Assembly (NCBI GenBank): GCA_027605045.1
Contig: JAQFWX010000040.1
Coordinates: forward strand, 310,001 to 374,000
Direction of reading: 5' to 3'
DNA: 64,000 nucleotides
From: Phallus indusiatus
Taxonomy: Eukaryota > Basidiomycota > Agaricomycetes > Phallales > Phallaceae
The position numbers and the translations under genes are program-made. Position 1 is the first letter of the stretch; every line of letters starts with the position of its first letter. This document shows positions 36,581-48,600 of the stretch, piece by piece. The notes beneath the pieces are model-generated. The model saw nothing but the letters and a program-made list of their open reading frames with translations, made no database searches and had not been told where the DNA came from.

Positions 36581-37863
36581 TTATTCTATGTCCATGGTAT
36601 CTTGGGTCTCGACGACCTCTTTTTCTCCCTCTTTCCTCTTTCCTTTCCCCTTCCCGACCTCCGTTTCTATTCCAGCTCCACCCTCCTCCCGATCTTCTTC
36701 CTCCTCTTCATCCGAGCCTTCCTCACTGTCCTCGACGGGCTCCTTCCCGACCTTACTAGACCCTTCACCGCGATCGTCGTCGAAATCTTCTATCGGCGAC
36801 GTCAGCCGATGCCTGTCCCGCGCTCGCACCAATTCCGCCACGTCTTCCTCCGTCGCCAGTTTCATTGCTTCAGACGTCGGTTTCAACCATTTTTCGGGGT
36901 CGGGAACCTGTATGTATCCCGCCTTCTCCGCGGCACTGATGGCTGCCGTCACCGCCCGAGTCTGTGTCAAGCCCGTGGCAAACATGTTGCCCAAAATCTC
37001 CGTTATCTTCCGGAGCTCGACCACACCCGCCTCCAACGCCTTCACCTTCCTCTCCTCGAGTCGCAAGGCCGCTTTCTCGGGAGAATCGTCCAGCTTCCGA
37101 CGTTTGGCCGCTGGCTCGCCGCTCTCTTCCTTCGCCCAACTACACTTTTTCTTCCGAGCCGTGCAAGTCAAGCATCGGCCAGCCGCTACGCCTGGGACTG
37201 GAACCTTGCAAGGCCAGCCCTTGCCCTTGCTGCCCTCTGGACCACCGCGCTCACACCAGTAGCATCGCTGCTCTACAGGCAGCTCGAACCCGCCGATCTT
37301 GTTTACGTCGGTGGTCGCTTTTCCACTACGCTTTTTGGGGGGTTTGTCAACGATACCCTAAAAAACGTTGTCAGTACTTATTCCAATATTTCCGACGCAC
37401 CCACCATGAAGTGGGCCGCCGGACCGACAGCGGCGACGTTCACTGCCTCCCATCCCATGGAGGCTAATGATTCGCCGAGGTCGCGAATGCCACGCACCTC
37501 ATCTTCATCCAGAACCGAACCATCTATGACTTCGCGAGCGCGCTTGCCCGACAATTTTTTGGCCTCGGCAACCTCAGTCTCCCTCTTACGCCTCTCAGCC
37601 TCTTCTTTCTCCCTCTGCGCCTTTTCCCGAGCTTCCCGAGCTTCCCTTTCTTTACGCTCCTTCTCTTCTTTCTCCTCCCTTTCCCGACGTTCGCGCTCCA
37701 ACCTTTCAGCTTCTGCTTTCCGAGCCTCCTCGACTTCCTCGCAGCGACTCCTGTAGATTTGACGCTGCAACTCCCGCTCTTTTTCCCGAACAATTTTAGG
37801 GACCTCGACATCGGGGTAGTCGGGGTCGGGAGTGAGTTGACGAATGGTTGGAGGGACAGACAT
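36581..37863 (-). CDS. Antisense accessory gene in element 2: coiled-coil protein with Zn2Cys6-like cluster
   Basis: Exons 37863-37405 (153 codons) and 37357-36581 (258 codons plus stop). The 47-bp intron has GTGGGT...TTTTTTAG borders, predicted length 411 residues. The start ATG reads MSVPPTIRQL. Residues about 25-115 are a Glu/Arg/Lys-rich coiled coil. Residues 185-225 hold six Cys as CX2CX14CX11CX2CX6C (CYWC...WPC...RCLTCTARKKKC), a Zn2Cys6 spacing with a long first loop, followed by a nuclear-type PAAKRRK. The tail is acidic and ends in a KGKGKRK patch. A GGATAAAAG box lies about 70 nt upstream. It is in the opposite direction to gag-pol and inside the LTRs, so it is part of the element or a captured host gene. 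DNA binding is inferred from the Cys pattern only. Unlike gag-pol it has no frame break. Confidence 0.72.
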
Positions 37864-38007
37864 TGAGCGTAGAATCAAGAATAAAAGGGTAACGACAGGA
37901 CGTTGGGAAAAGTTTTTCCAAAGTCCACGTCTTTTATCCAACCAGCCCGAAGTTTTCAAACTCAGATGAAACATTAACCTCGCAAACGGCCGCGCGGTCG
38001 CGGCCTT

Positions 38008-38020
38008 AAGGGGGAGATAC
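38008..38020 (+). promoter_or_regulatory. Polypurine tract of gypsy element 2
   Basis: AAGGGGGAGATAC immediately before the 3' LTR. A short GC palindrome-like stretch (GGCCGCGCGGTCGCGGCC) lies just upstream at 37988-38005. Confidence 0.65.
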
Positions 38021-38646
38021 TGTCACGCCCGCGTAACACCTCGCTTAAACGGAGCTCCGCTCATTCCTTTTCCGTACCTCGCTTATATTCTTTTGTTTCC
38101 CCGTTCCGATCCATTTCCTCTTCCGTCCTTGTTATCTTGTTGTAACCCGTTTCAGGTCTCTATTTAGTTTCATAGCTATTTAAAGATCGAGCTTCCTGTA
38201 ACTACTTCTCCAGTTCTGATATAGATCTTATTCCGCCCAATCTCCCACACGTTTCACATCTCGATCCAATCTCATCTAAGATCCCCTGTCGTCGTTGACG
38301 ACGTCTTCGAGCGTCGTCGGCGACGCTCTGTCTATCTTCTTCAACAACTACCTCTGACCAACCCCTCCGACCCTCAATCCTACGTCGCAGCCACGCTGCG
38401 CACTCCCAGACCTCATCCTCATCTCTCCGACCCTAGACCCAGCCTCGAGACATCGCAGCTTCGCAGCTCAGTCTCAATCCTAGCAACCCCGACGTCACTT
38501 GTACATCGGAGACCCAGCCCGACCCGAAATTGTTGGTGACGCACCGTGAGGGCGCAACTCAAGAGTAAGTTGAAGCCGACCAACATCCGACCTACGTCCG
38601 ATCCTGTCCGAGCCTCGCTTAGTCATCCCGACCCCGGCGCGTAACA
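38021..38646 (+). repeat. 3' LTR of gypsy element 2 (626 bp)
   Basis: Same length and, by eye, the same sequence as 30183-30808. Confidence 0.93.
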
Positions 38647-38651
38647 CGGTA

Positions 38652-38996
38652 TATGTTTATTTCTATTTCATTTGCATTTCCCGTCCATTACTTCCACCTT
38701 CCGTTTCCTTGTTCTGCCTCTATTTCACCTTCTTTACTCGCGCGCGTCGCGCGCTCGTACTCGGCGTGATGCCCGTGACATCACGTCGCTTAGGTTCGGT
38801 TCGGGCGCCTAGCACTTAGCTGTGTCAGGGCCGCACGCCGCGTTATCGTTTTTCATGTATATAGTCGCTGTCCCTAGAGTGAGGGTCCCTAAGCTTGTTC
38901 TCTTAGGATCCCCTCCCTCTAGGTGAGTAGTATAGTTATCGTCCAATATAGTACTTAGGATCCCCTCCCTCTAGCCTGAGCTGAGTAGCCCTAACA
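38652..38996 (+). repeat. 3' LTR of gypsy element 1, remaining 345 bp
   Basis: Continues the LTR cut at 30182; 53 + 345 = 398 bp, as in the 5' LTR. Followed by the GATGC duplication (38997-39001). Confidence 0.93.
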
Positions 38997-39001
38997 GATG
39001 C

Positions 39002-40665
39002 ATGCAACAAATGAGCCCAAAGACTGAGCAACGCCGAAGCTATTTTTACAAGCATCATACATCTTCGGTTCTACCGTTTCTTTTGCCGCATTTGGCCAGG
39101 AGCATTTTACCACAAGCGTAGGTGGTAGGGATTTCTCACGTCGTGATGCAATGATGTCTGAAGGCGGGACTGCGGCTAGGGGGCGGGGTCTCTTCTCACG
39201 ATGCGTGATGGGTTCAAGTATTACTAAAAGTATGTAGCGTTCGGTGGTATAAGAATATTATGAAGACGAATTCTTTACCTTCATCTGCGTTCCTCTTCTG
39301 CGAGGAGCCCGAGGTGGGCTCTTGAGCTACGTATATAGAGGTGAAGAGTTTTGTCATCTGAAAGACAAATATTTACTCACAAGATTTCTTGGTAGTTGAG
39401 CTCCGTTTACCGGTTTCACTGCTAACTTGAAGGCTACTAGACGATGTTTGAGTTGCTGCAAAAATAAAATCAGCTAACTATCAGGAACAAACTATGTCGG
39501 TATGCTCACAATTCAACGGCGCCGTGCTAACTGTATCCGGGCGCTGTGTTCTCTTCAGATACCGACGATTCTTCCTTTTTGGCTTCACAGTCGTCTGTGC
39601 ATCTGCATGTACATCGCTTCTTTTTGATTCTAAGCTGACTACATATGTATTCCGACCGCGAGTGGACAAAAAATGATGGATGACGTGTTTAATATTCCAT
39701 ACACTGCCAATATCAATTGGCTCTGGCTTATCTGGAAAAAGGAAGCTTTTGCCGTTGGTAAAGGTAGGAAGTCCGGCGTCTTCGGCGGATTGCCATAGTA
39801 AGACACTGAGTAACATCTTCTGGAGAGCTTCACATCCAGCGCTGTCGAGCTTGATTGCTTTGGAAACGGAAAGACCCCCATGATGAAAAATCAGAAACCG
39901 GAGATCCTGCTGTACTTGATTTGCAGCAATTGTAAGGGCAAACGTGCGAAGTGGGGAGGCGGCGAACAAGCCTCGGGCATAGGTGCCCAATTGTGCCACC
40001 ATATCGGACCAGCTGTTTTTTATTTCCATGGGAATCATGATTTGATAACTAGCCGACGAATTCTCTTCAGGCGGCAGATTCCACCAGCAAGAGATATTTT
40101 GCGTGGTTGCGTCTAAGCCATTTACTCCAACAATGTCAGGCTTGAGGGGTTCCGAGTGCTGAATACCATCTTTAGTTCTTGAGTCGAACTTTACAAAACA
40201 AAGTTCAGCCAGCCAGCGACTGGTTCGCCCAGCAACCTTGAAGCGGCTGTTTTGTGGCAACGTTTGGTGGATAACGTCATAAACTTTATTGCACCCCTCC
40301 ACACATTTGTTCAAAAATTCTGCCATTGGCGCATAGTTAGGTTTCTCTGGTGCAACCCAACTCCTATATTCCTGACTCGGCAGCCGCCGCATAGCAGCTC
40401 GCACGACGGGATCGTCAATGAGACATTCGAAGTCGGATAAGGTAGGATGCGAAACGTTTGGTGCGCCTTTGCGTAACAGCTTTGGAGATAACATCCGTGC
40501 GATTACCTCCGGCTCGAACTCGTAGGTCTGATCATCGATCTCTTCACTGATGATTTTCACGAGCTCAGACTGTGGACGAGAAGGAGGTGGTGTCGAGTTC
40601 GTATGAGATTGCTTCGACCGAGTCTTGGAGGGCGTCGACCCAATACTCGAGGTAGAGGCCTGCAT
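39002..40665 (-). pseudogene. FunK1-type protein kinase, N-terminal half (separated by retroelement)
   Basis: Start taken at the ATG 40665 (MQASTSSIGS); an in-frame ATG at 40710 is possible. Exons 40665-39510, 39455-39381, 39326-39279, 39223 to the insertion. Phases agree at every junction. Contains the FunK1 N-terminal region (PMEIKNSWSDMVAQLGTYAR, LRFLIFHHGGLSVSKAI) and the kinase N-lobe start (KCSWPNAAKETVEPKMYDAC). The last codon before the retroelement is complete and the next codon at 24301 is in frame. The gene was therefore intact when hit, and the insertion separates the N-lobe from the catalytic loop. FunK1 kinases are a fungal family expanded in mushrooms; the substrate is unknown. 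Confidence 0.85.
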
Positions 40666-40710
40666 TACGATCGTATGGAGGGCATGCGAAGAATACGGGG
40701 AGGAGAACAA

Positions 40711-41560
40711 GACCGAATGGAGTTGTGACGCGTGACATCGCGGGTGAGGACGTCCAGAAAGAGCCGAAATCTAATCATATCTAATCTTTGAAGAAGCTCA
40801 AAAACTCCGACGCTCTGCCTCTTAGTACGCCATTACCAGCTCTCAAATAGATTACCACTCGCAAAGAATACATCTTGTCCTACTGAACTGCGCGCGTCGA
40901 AGATAAATCCTATTAGTTGTTTTCAAGGATCAAACCGACAGCTGGATGATGGTATGCCGTGACCCGTCTGGTACCTTTTTCGGGTTTGCAAAGAATGTTT
41001 TGTATCAGACGCATAAGGTGAACTTCTTGCATTTATAATGAAAGCTATTCTTCAACACCACAGATCATTACATTCTGAGTTATCACACTCAAGCTGTTTT
41101 TCTGAACATTTTGCACACACCGGATTGCGTACAGGACCAGCTCTTCAAATCAAACTACTGCTATGCCAATTAAACCCTTTCACTGGTATAAACATTCACG
41201 AGAGCGAATCGTATAAGTCACCTATAGCCTCCTGCGCGACTTGGGTGCACTGATGATACAAAATGTTGATAATATCAGCGGACCCATGTATTGCAAATCA
41301 CACATATCGCGCTTGTTGGCAATTTCATGGCGCAAGTTGACAACTGAATATCCATGAACATCTTATTATTCCCCAAAATTCATGCCGCGGAGCATTATGT
41401 ATGACTTATATGACACTGAGTTATCAGAACGACTGCATATTGGTTGTGCGAAGGAGGGATACAGGGCTACTCAATTAAAAAGGGAACGCAAGCCGGATGA
41501 TTTGTTTTCCAGGAGCATTCCGGATCCGAGGCCATGCGACGTTTCTTCTTTCCTCGTCTG
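40711..41560. other. Upstream region of the kinase gene; no gene seen
   Basis: AT-rich, with only short scattered frames and no match to the repeats of this window. Presumably holds the kinase promoter. Confidence 0.4.
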
Positions 41561-42200
41561 GTTGAACGTCGTAAGAAGAGCACAATGCTGACGGGATGGA
41601 GGGTGGGGCTGAAGCTGACAACGACGAAGAGAACGGACAACAATGAACATGATGAGAACACTCACAGGGGGAGCACAAATATACCCTCACCTACCTGGCA
41701 TATCGCATCCATAGCCGCCTAAGCCTGTAACTTCGGAGCGCGAGCGTAATCGGGCTACAAATACAAGCGTATCGCTAATTGCCACCTGACGAGGTCAATT
41801 TCTCGTGCATCTGTTTCCCGCTAAGCCTTGATCTCAAGCAGAAGAGATAGTGTATAGAAGAGACTCAAGAGTGCTGATGCAGATAATTAAAGCAACCGAG
41901 AAGATGTGTTGACTAAGAGCGTATTGTGGGACTACAAAATGGAAACGGTCCAGGAGGCTGCCTGCTTTCCCGGGGACGTGGGCCGCCGACAGAGGATGAT
42001 GAGAGTTGGTACAGGGTATGGAGCAAAAATAATATAGAAACACAGTGTACCTTTGCGTGAATAAGTGCAAATATAGGAAGATGACCTCGTAAACGGTCGT
42101 AAGAAAAGGTGGAAAGGTACGACGTGTGACTAGCGCTTACCAACGCACCGGGACTTTCCGACACCTTCAGACATCATCGAAATTGGATACCAAAAGAATG
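41560..42200 (-). repeat. Family A repeat, copy A6 (N-terminal and upstream part)
   Basis: Contains the N-terminal block wording at 41781-41850 (GAGGTCAATTTCTCGT, shared with A4 and A12), GTATTGTGGGACTACAAAA at 41921, and a CGCACCGGG word near 42147 shared with A9 and A11. The 3' part is missing. Confidence 0.5.
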
Positions 42201-42299
42201 CATTGAACGATAATATACATCATAGTATGTACCGTTTAAGACTGGTTCTCTGTCTTTTTTATAACCATCGCATCGCATCGACCTACACCTTTAATTCTC

Positions 42300-43700
42300 A
42301 AATCTCTCTCAAGCAAGCGATATAGCCGGACCCTTGCCTTCGAGCACAAGGTCATGTTCTACACTCTCCGCAGTGTGTGCTAATCGTAGCAATCAAAGCC
42401 GTCCATGAACCACAGCTTCTTCGCCAATGATTTGGGTCGTACAGCCGCTTGTGGGAGACTCAAAAGGAGAAGAACATCATAACGTTTCGCGACTGTCGAT
42501 GACGAATCTAGACCAAGGGGAGGCATGAGATCGGTCGATAAACAGGGGTGAATTACACCGTGTTTCCTTCATCGTGGCTCTGTAGTCGGTTGCGTACGAT
42601 GAGGAGCTTCAGAACATGCCTTTGCTCCCAGAAAGAATTATGGACTTGTCCATGTTAGTCTGTGCGACGCGTTTCGCCCTCAGTCTCCGGCTGACGCAAG
42701 AACTCCTGTTCATTAGGCCTCCGTCAAGTCGTCTTCTCTTACAAGATTAGTCGTACCCAACATATATACTTCGTGTCCTGAGTCGCTGTACGAATCGATG
42801 GTATCGCTGACTTCGACAAGAGCTTCGAGATCGGTGTCGATAGCACTGTTAGTTGGCGTATCCGAGGTGTAAACGATGAATCTGTCGATATTGAGAGGGT
42901 GGCGAGACGTTCTTAGGCAGTGTTCGCGACATACATGGCAACCTGGAGGGTACCTTTGCGGACGCATTTTGTGTTATAACGAACTTGAGGCGATCAAGTG
43001 CATGCAAGCTAGACAAGACGATTAAAACCGACAACGTCGAGAGAAAAGAAAGCGAGAATATAATACCGAATTCATTCACTAGGTGGAGATCTGACTTGCA
43101 CTCGCGTTCACCGAGCCTTTCGGCGTTTCCAGCAACATAAGCCCGAACGTGTTCAAGAACATAGCACCCGAGTCAACCAGCGGCGAGGACGACAGTCGAA
43201 TGTGTAGTCCACCAGCTCAAATAGAGTCACCAGAAGCGTCACTGCACTTCGGATTACGCCTTCATTAGGCAGGATGAACCGTGCAATCGATGGTATCATC
43301 ACAGCTTTCTTGAGCTTGAAGACGCTCGGAATGTTCGTAAAGAACTTTGGTGAATCCACACGAGTAACGACTACAATACCCTGTGCGTCTGTTCCAGCTG
43401 AGCCCCTCGGTCGCATAATGGTGAGATAGAGGATGGATGGGGTTTGAGATGTGGCGACGATGGAATTGGTGGATAGGATGTGGTTCGGGAAAAGTAGTGG
43501 GGACTATTACGAAACGAAGGCGGTAGGCTGACACTGGAAAATGGGGCAAAAATAGGATACAACTAAAAGTTATTTGTCTGCGGAATAACCTAGCATAGCC
43601 CCTTGAAAGAGGGTGTAAATCTCTCTCTGGCGATATAATAAAACCGAGAGACTCACCCAGCTCTATCACATCACATAGACCTACGTGTTTGACCTTCAAA
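42300..43700 (-). repeat. Family A repeat, copy A7
   Basis: C-terminal block 42405-42500, VAMYVANT-like block 42915-42975, N-terminal frame 43416-43153 (starts ATG, reads VVVTRVDSPKFFTNIPSVFK, then FILPNEGVIRSAVTLLVTLF), upstream sequence to about 43700. One of the best readable N-terminal parts of the family. Confidence 0.65.
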
Positions 43701-43739
43701 ACTTCTCATAAGTAAACGTGGTTAACCAGGGCCTTGCCC

Positions 43740-45130
43740 TCAGTGATAAAACTAGGCTTGATAAGTAAGCTCCGCAACGTGTTCCCTGATCATTGCAACC
43801 AAAGTCGCAGGTTTACATGTTCGAGCTCGTGCACATCGCAGCCTCTTCAGTGATGATCTCGTCCATCTTCACAAAACGCTGGGAGACTACGTCACAGAGG
43901 AAGAACACACCATCAGCTTTACGAATGTCGTAGATGAATCCAGAGCAGGATGGGGCCATTTGTTCCTGATAGAGCTGTAGACGGTGAACGTGGAACAACG
44001 GCAAAATGAACCGTAATTCACTTTGTTTCATCGTCTCCGGTTTGCTAATGATGGTACGTTGATGGAGGAGCTTCAGCTTCAGGATCAGCCGCGCCACCGC
44101 TAACGCCATTGTCCACAGAAATGAGCATCGATTTGCACATGTTGTCTCCGCGCAACATCCCATGATGCATACCGTTCTGCGGTCAACACAAATTTTCGCT
44201 GGACAGGTCTCGTCGTAGGGTTTTTCCCTTTAATCCCATCCATGTTCCTCGTGTCTCATTTCGAACGTTCATGTAGGAATTGATGTCGCTGGTTACAGAG
44301 AATTCCGAGGTCGGTGTCGGTAGAGGCGTTGGCCAGGCAATTGATTGTTGTTTTGTTTTAGGCGTAAGAGAGGACGACGAGACGTCGTCCGGCATTCTTG
44401 GAGTGTTTGTGGTATAGATGATGACTTGAAAAATGCCTTCGGGGACACATTCCTTGACATGACGAAACTGGGGAAGTCATACGTGAAACTAGAAGATGAA
44501 TAAAATCAACGACATGTAAGTTACATCCCAAACTAATGTACTAGTTCTAATTCTTACCTGCGTTCCGCGTTTACTGAGAGTCATATCCCGTCTCCACGAC
44601 TACATTTCCCAGATTTACAATGAACAATAGTGACAGTCAAATAAGTAGACCGCCAAACTGGGGCAGAGCTACATCGATGTAGGCCCTTAAACGTACACCG
44701 TCATTGGGAGAACAGACGCAAAGTCCGGAGTGCCACCACAGCTTTGTCAAGCTTCAAAACGTTTGGCGTATCTGCAGAGGCGAATGAACGCCATAGATAG
44801 ACGACGAGGACTATGTCTAGTGCGTCTGTTCCCGCTGAGTCTTATTCCCACGTAGACGTGATGGTGAGCGAATGATACTGCAAGAGGCTTATGACGGAGG
44901 CGGTCGAGAAGACGTATTGACTGGAAGAAGTATTGGGGGACAACAAGACGGACGCGGTGATGTGAGCTCCGTTCCCAAGGTAGGTTGAGGCTGCAGTATA
45001 TTGAGGATCTGGTGCAGAATTAAATTATAATTGATGGCGGGCTTGACTGGTATGAAGCATTAACAGTGCACAGTGAGACTTTGTATCGGGCTGTGTCAAT
45101 CTACCGTGCGCGTGACTCTGTGACAAAAAC
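43740..45130 (-). repeat. Family A repeat, copy A8
   Basis: C-terminal frame 44163-43813 is open for 116 codons and contains PSCSGFIYDIRKADGVFFL and ends EEAAMCTSSNM. Middle block 44380-44460, CTAGTTCTAATTCTTA box at 44540, N-terminal block 44690-44840. Closest to A3. Confidence 0.65.
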
Positions 45131-45139
45131 ATTTACGTT

Positions 45140-45677
45140 CCACATCTCCAACGAAAACCTGCTCAATGCTCAGACTTGTACTACCCCTCAATTCGCCCGT
45201 ACTGACTTCCACTCGTGACTTCCGTTCTGGCCACCTGTATCGTCTCGGAATTTCCTACAACAAACCACTATGAAAAGGAATGATCTGTTTAGCGTCGAAG
45301 ATGGGTCATTTATGTCAAGCGTCAAGATATGTTGGACGGTTGTAGAGGTGACGCTCTCTCTCACCTGACGTCTTGGCTCTATTTGAAAATATTCACCTCT
45401 GCGGTTTCCTCTACAATTTACTCTGGACTCCTTTCTCAAAACACACAAACCAGGACGGAGAAATCAGGATTTCAATGTTTTTCGGCATCGTGGAGCCTTA
45501 AAGAACTGCGTTTCACCACGTAGCATCACCTCAGCGGTCTTTGACTAGGACTCTTCACATTTGATGCAGCCAATTTAGTAGATAGCGATTGAACGATAGT
45601 ATAGGATAGTATTCTGAATGAAGCCGGTTAGACCAATCTCCTAATTACACCACAATGTATAATAATACAAGATTCAG
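45140..45677. other. NLR3 3' flank
   Basis: Duplicate of the flanks at 9320-9881 and 21345-21644. No gene. Confidence 0.6.
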
Positions 45678-48600
45678 CTACTTTTTGCATTCTGTCCATC
45701 TTGTACCATGAACAAAATTTTTGAAACCGAGTTTTGTAATCTTTTCTCCGCCTGTGATCATTGACATGCCTGGATACCACAAATTCCTTCGCATCTCCCA
45801 CGGAATCCAGAATAGAAGTTCCCCGTGCGGACCCAGCATCCAATCATCCTCACTTGACTTTGTCCAAAGCGAAAAGCTTGCTTTATTCCACGCCGTCAGT
45901 GCGTAATCTAGTGCCTCAGTATCTTTGGAGCGCAGCTTGTAATCCTCGATTAATCTAGCCAAACTCTGAGCAAAATACTGGACTAAATAGCCAAAACTCG
46001 TACCGTCTCGTTTGGAGATCCCCGAATTTCTCGGCAAACTGCGGATCATTTATATGATCGGTACAAAGGCGTGTCATGATTTCATGCACACGCATATCCC
46101 ACATCCTCATTACTCCGTATAAATCAACCAAAAAGAGGCTGTCTCCATTTAATGTCGTAGTGGCGTTATAAACCGGTGATGACGACAAAAGACACTGTGT
46201 GACTATATTTGCAGTCTGTATATTCCAGATAGTGACATGACCGATAGATCCATCATCGCCTTCAACGCCCAAAGCCAACGCACAGATTTGCTCGGAGTCA
46301 TTAGAAAAGCAGACCGTCATGAGCCAATTGTCACGTGGGAGCTCATATGGCACAATAATACCCTTCTCCATATCCCAGAGTTTCACTTCCCTCTGATGCT
46401 CAAGATCCAGTATCCAAGCAATGTATTTTCGATTTGGGGAGAATGCTGGAAGCTCGGGCGTATTGAAACAATTAATGCTTGCACCTGTTGAGCGGTCTAA
46501 AATACCCAGTGTGAATATAGTATTGTCATCCTCGTCCCTTGATTCAGAACACGCGCATATATATGGATCATTGGAAGAGACGAAGATTGAACGGATACAT
46601 GAATGATGCGGAAAGGGCCCATTGATCGTTCCGTGTGATTCCGAATCGCGTTCCTCGAGAAAGCCGTGTTCATCTGTTTGATATGCAACCCAAAACGTAG
46701 CGCCCGTTTGAGAAAAAGTAAGAGCCGTCACCTTGTTTGATACTCTACTGCAGCTGCTCAAAGTACGGGTGCGGACATCCCATACTTTAATATTATCCTC
46801 CTCATCACAGCTTAAAAGGCAGTCACCACTTGGAGAGAATGTGAGAATGGTGAGTCGTTTGTCCGATTCGTCTATAGTGAATATCTCCTTTTCGTCGATG
46901 TTCCAGAGACAAAGAGAAGACGGTCGATTGATGTCAACATAAGCAAGGGTCCAGTGGTTATCCTCTGGAGAAACTTCGGCGAGTGGTCGGTGATTAACCA
47001 ACACAGGGGCGCCTTTTAAGACAGCAGTTCCCGCAGGATCCAGAACTCGAAGAACTCCTGCTCGAGAAGTAGTCCCTGCTAGAATGACATGTTGTCCCTT
47101 GTGCCAAGCTCCAGCTTGATCATCCCCGTCAACATCATCTTCGTTCTTACTCCTGTTGTCGATTTCCTCCCGATCAGGGCCATCCCATGCTAGAACATGT
47201 ACCGTCCCATGTTCATTAACTGCTATGTGTGTCGCATTGGATGATAGGCCGTATACATAATGGTGACCGAAAGTGCGGCGTCGCCATGAGTAGTCCTTTC
47301 CTGTCGATACATTCCAGATCAAGCACTCGTTTTTGTCAGAAATGAACAGATCTTCCCCATTTGGAGAGAACCCTATGGCTGTCCAAAGTGGGGTGTGTTT
47401 CTGAAACAGGCAAACCATCGTCCTTGTCTGTATGTCATAAATCTTTATGTCATAAGTCTTGTTGTCCCCAACCTCAGAGTTTTTGATTTGTACGATGATG
47501 TGATTGTCGCTTAATGCCACTAACTCGTGATCCTTGGTGTGTGACACAAACGAAACGAATGTCTTTTCTCGAGTATCCCAAAGTCGCAACACCTCACCCA
47601 AGGGCTTGATGCCAATGAACCTTCCTGTTGAGGAGAACATGCACATTGTACCTGGAATGTCTTTGAAGGGTTTGACATGAGTCTCTCTCTCATAGCAAAT
47701 AACAGCTTCCCCATTGAAAGCAACGAAACGTCCATCGGGAGAGATATGGCAAGAATAGCACTCTTTTGGTGCAATCCCTTCGTTAGACTCATATGAGACA
47801 TTCCTCGTATTTTCCTCCCAGATCAAGATACCTCCATGTTCATAGCAACAGTAAACCAGTTCTCCATTCAACGAAAATACAATATCGGTGACCTCCGCCT
47901 CTTCTTCGGGACTCGTCTGACAAAGCATTTCGTCAGTGATATAATCCCACACCCATAAATCCCCGTTGTTGAAGCCAGCTGCAATATGGTTGTTTTGAGG
48001 GGAAAATGCAAGATTCCAAAGCCCTGATGAGGGGTGCTTTTGGATAATACTGTTATTGAATTGAGGCTTGAGGGATATAGGTTGACCGACATCCACGCTG
48101 AAAAGGTGCGGATACTGAGGAAGAAATTGTGATGATATCAATGATTCCTTTGAGATATAAGGAAGGGCGGAAAGGTAAAGATGGGGTGTGCTCTCCGTCA
48201 TCATCTCTCCAAATTTGAACAAAAATTGTGATGCCTCTCTTGCGAGTGAAGCTAATTCAGGATCCGTGTCCTACATATCAAATATTTTAATTTTACACCA
48301 CACGTAAATTGTGAACACTTACTTTTGCCATACTTATTAGCATCTGTATTCCAGAACGACCATGATTATATACCTCCGCTAAGAGACTAAGCACTTCAAA
48401 CAAGTGCAGTAATTGAGTGCGAAACAAATTGTTGATTTCACCCAGAAGGTCATCAAGTTTCGAATATTGCAAGTGATACGCCCAATAACAACATGCATAT
48501 GACAAGCATGATGGAATTGCTTGCGCCACTCGAGATTCAAAATTCGGTATGTCTCGATTGCGCTTGTGTGATGTTTCTAGATCACATATGTTGAACCGGA

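Larger units (their letters stand above)
30183..38646 (+). mobile_element. Gypsy element 2: nested Ty3/gypsy chromovirus with extra antisense gene
   Basis: TGTCACG...GTAACA borders, 626-bp LTRs (30183-30808 and 38021-38646) that look identical by eye, TSD CGGTA (30178-30182 and 38647-38651). Order: LTR, gag, pol, antisense spliced gene, polypurine tract, LTR. Length 8464 bp. Inserted in the same orientation into the 3' LTR of element 1, so it is the younger of the two. The internal coding region has about seven one-base deletions. Confidence 0.93.
24307..38996 (+). mobile_element. Gypsy element 1: Ty3/gypsy chromovirus, contains nested element 2
   Basis: Ends TGTCAGG...CCTAACA. 5' LTR 24307-24704, gag 24869-26179, pol 26176-30118, polypurine tract 30117-30129, and a 3' LTR split by element 2 (30130-30182 and 38652-38996). 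Both LTRs are 398 bp and look identical by eye. TSD GATGC. Own length without the nested element is about 6.2 kb. It interrupts the FunK1 gene. pol has two one-base deletions in the RT region, so autonomy depends on whether these are real. Confidence 0.93.

Noticed and set aside
36602..37756. Plus-strand frame of 384 codons behind pol of element 2
   Set aside because: Ser/Arg/Phe-rich antisense shadow of the minus-strand accessory gene, which has the better start, intron and domain content.
45955..48222. Complete WD40 protein ending at 45955
   Set aside because: The last ~10 residues do not match NLR2, and the true C-terminus continues in a shifted frame to 45678.
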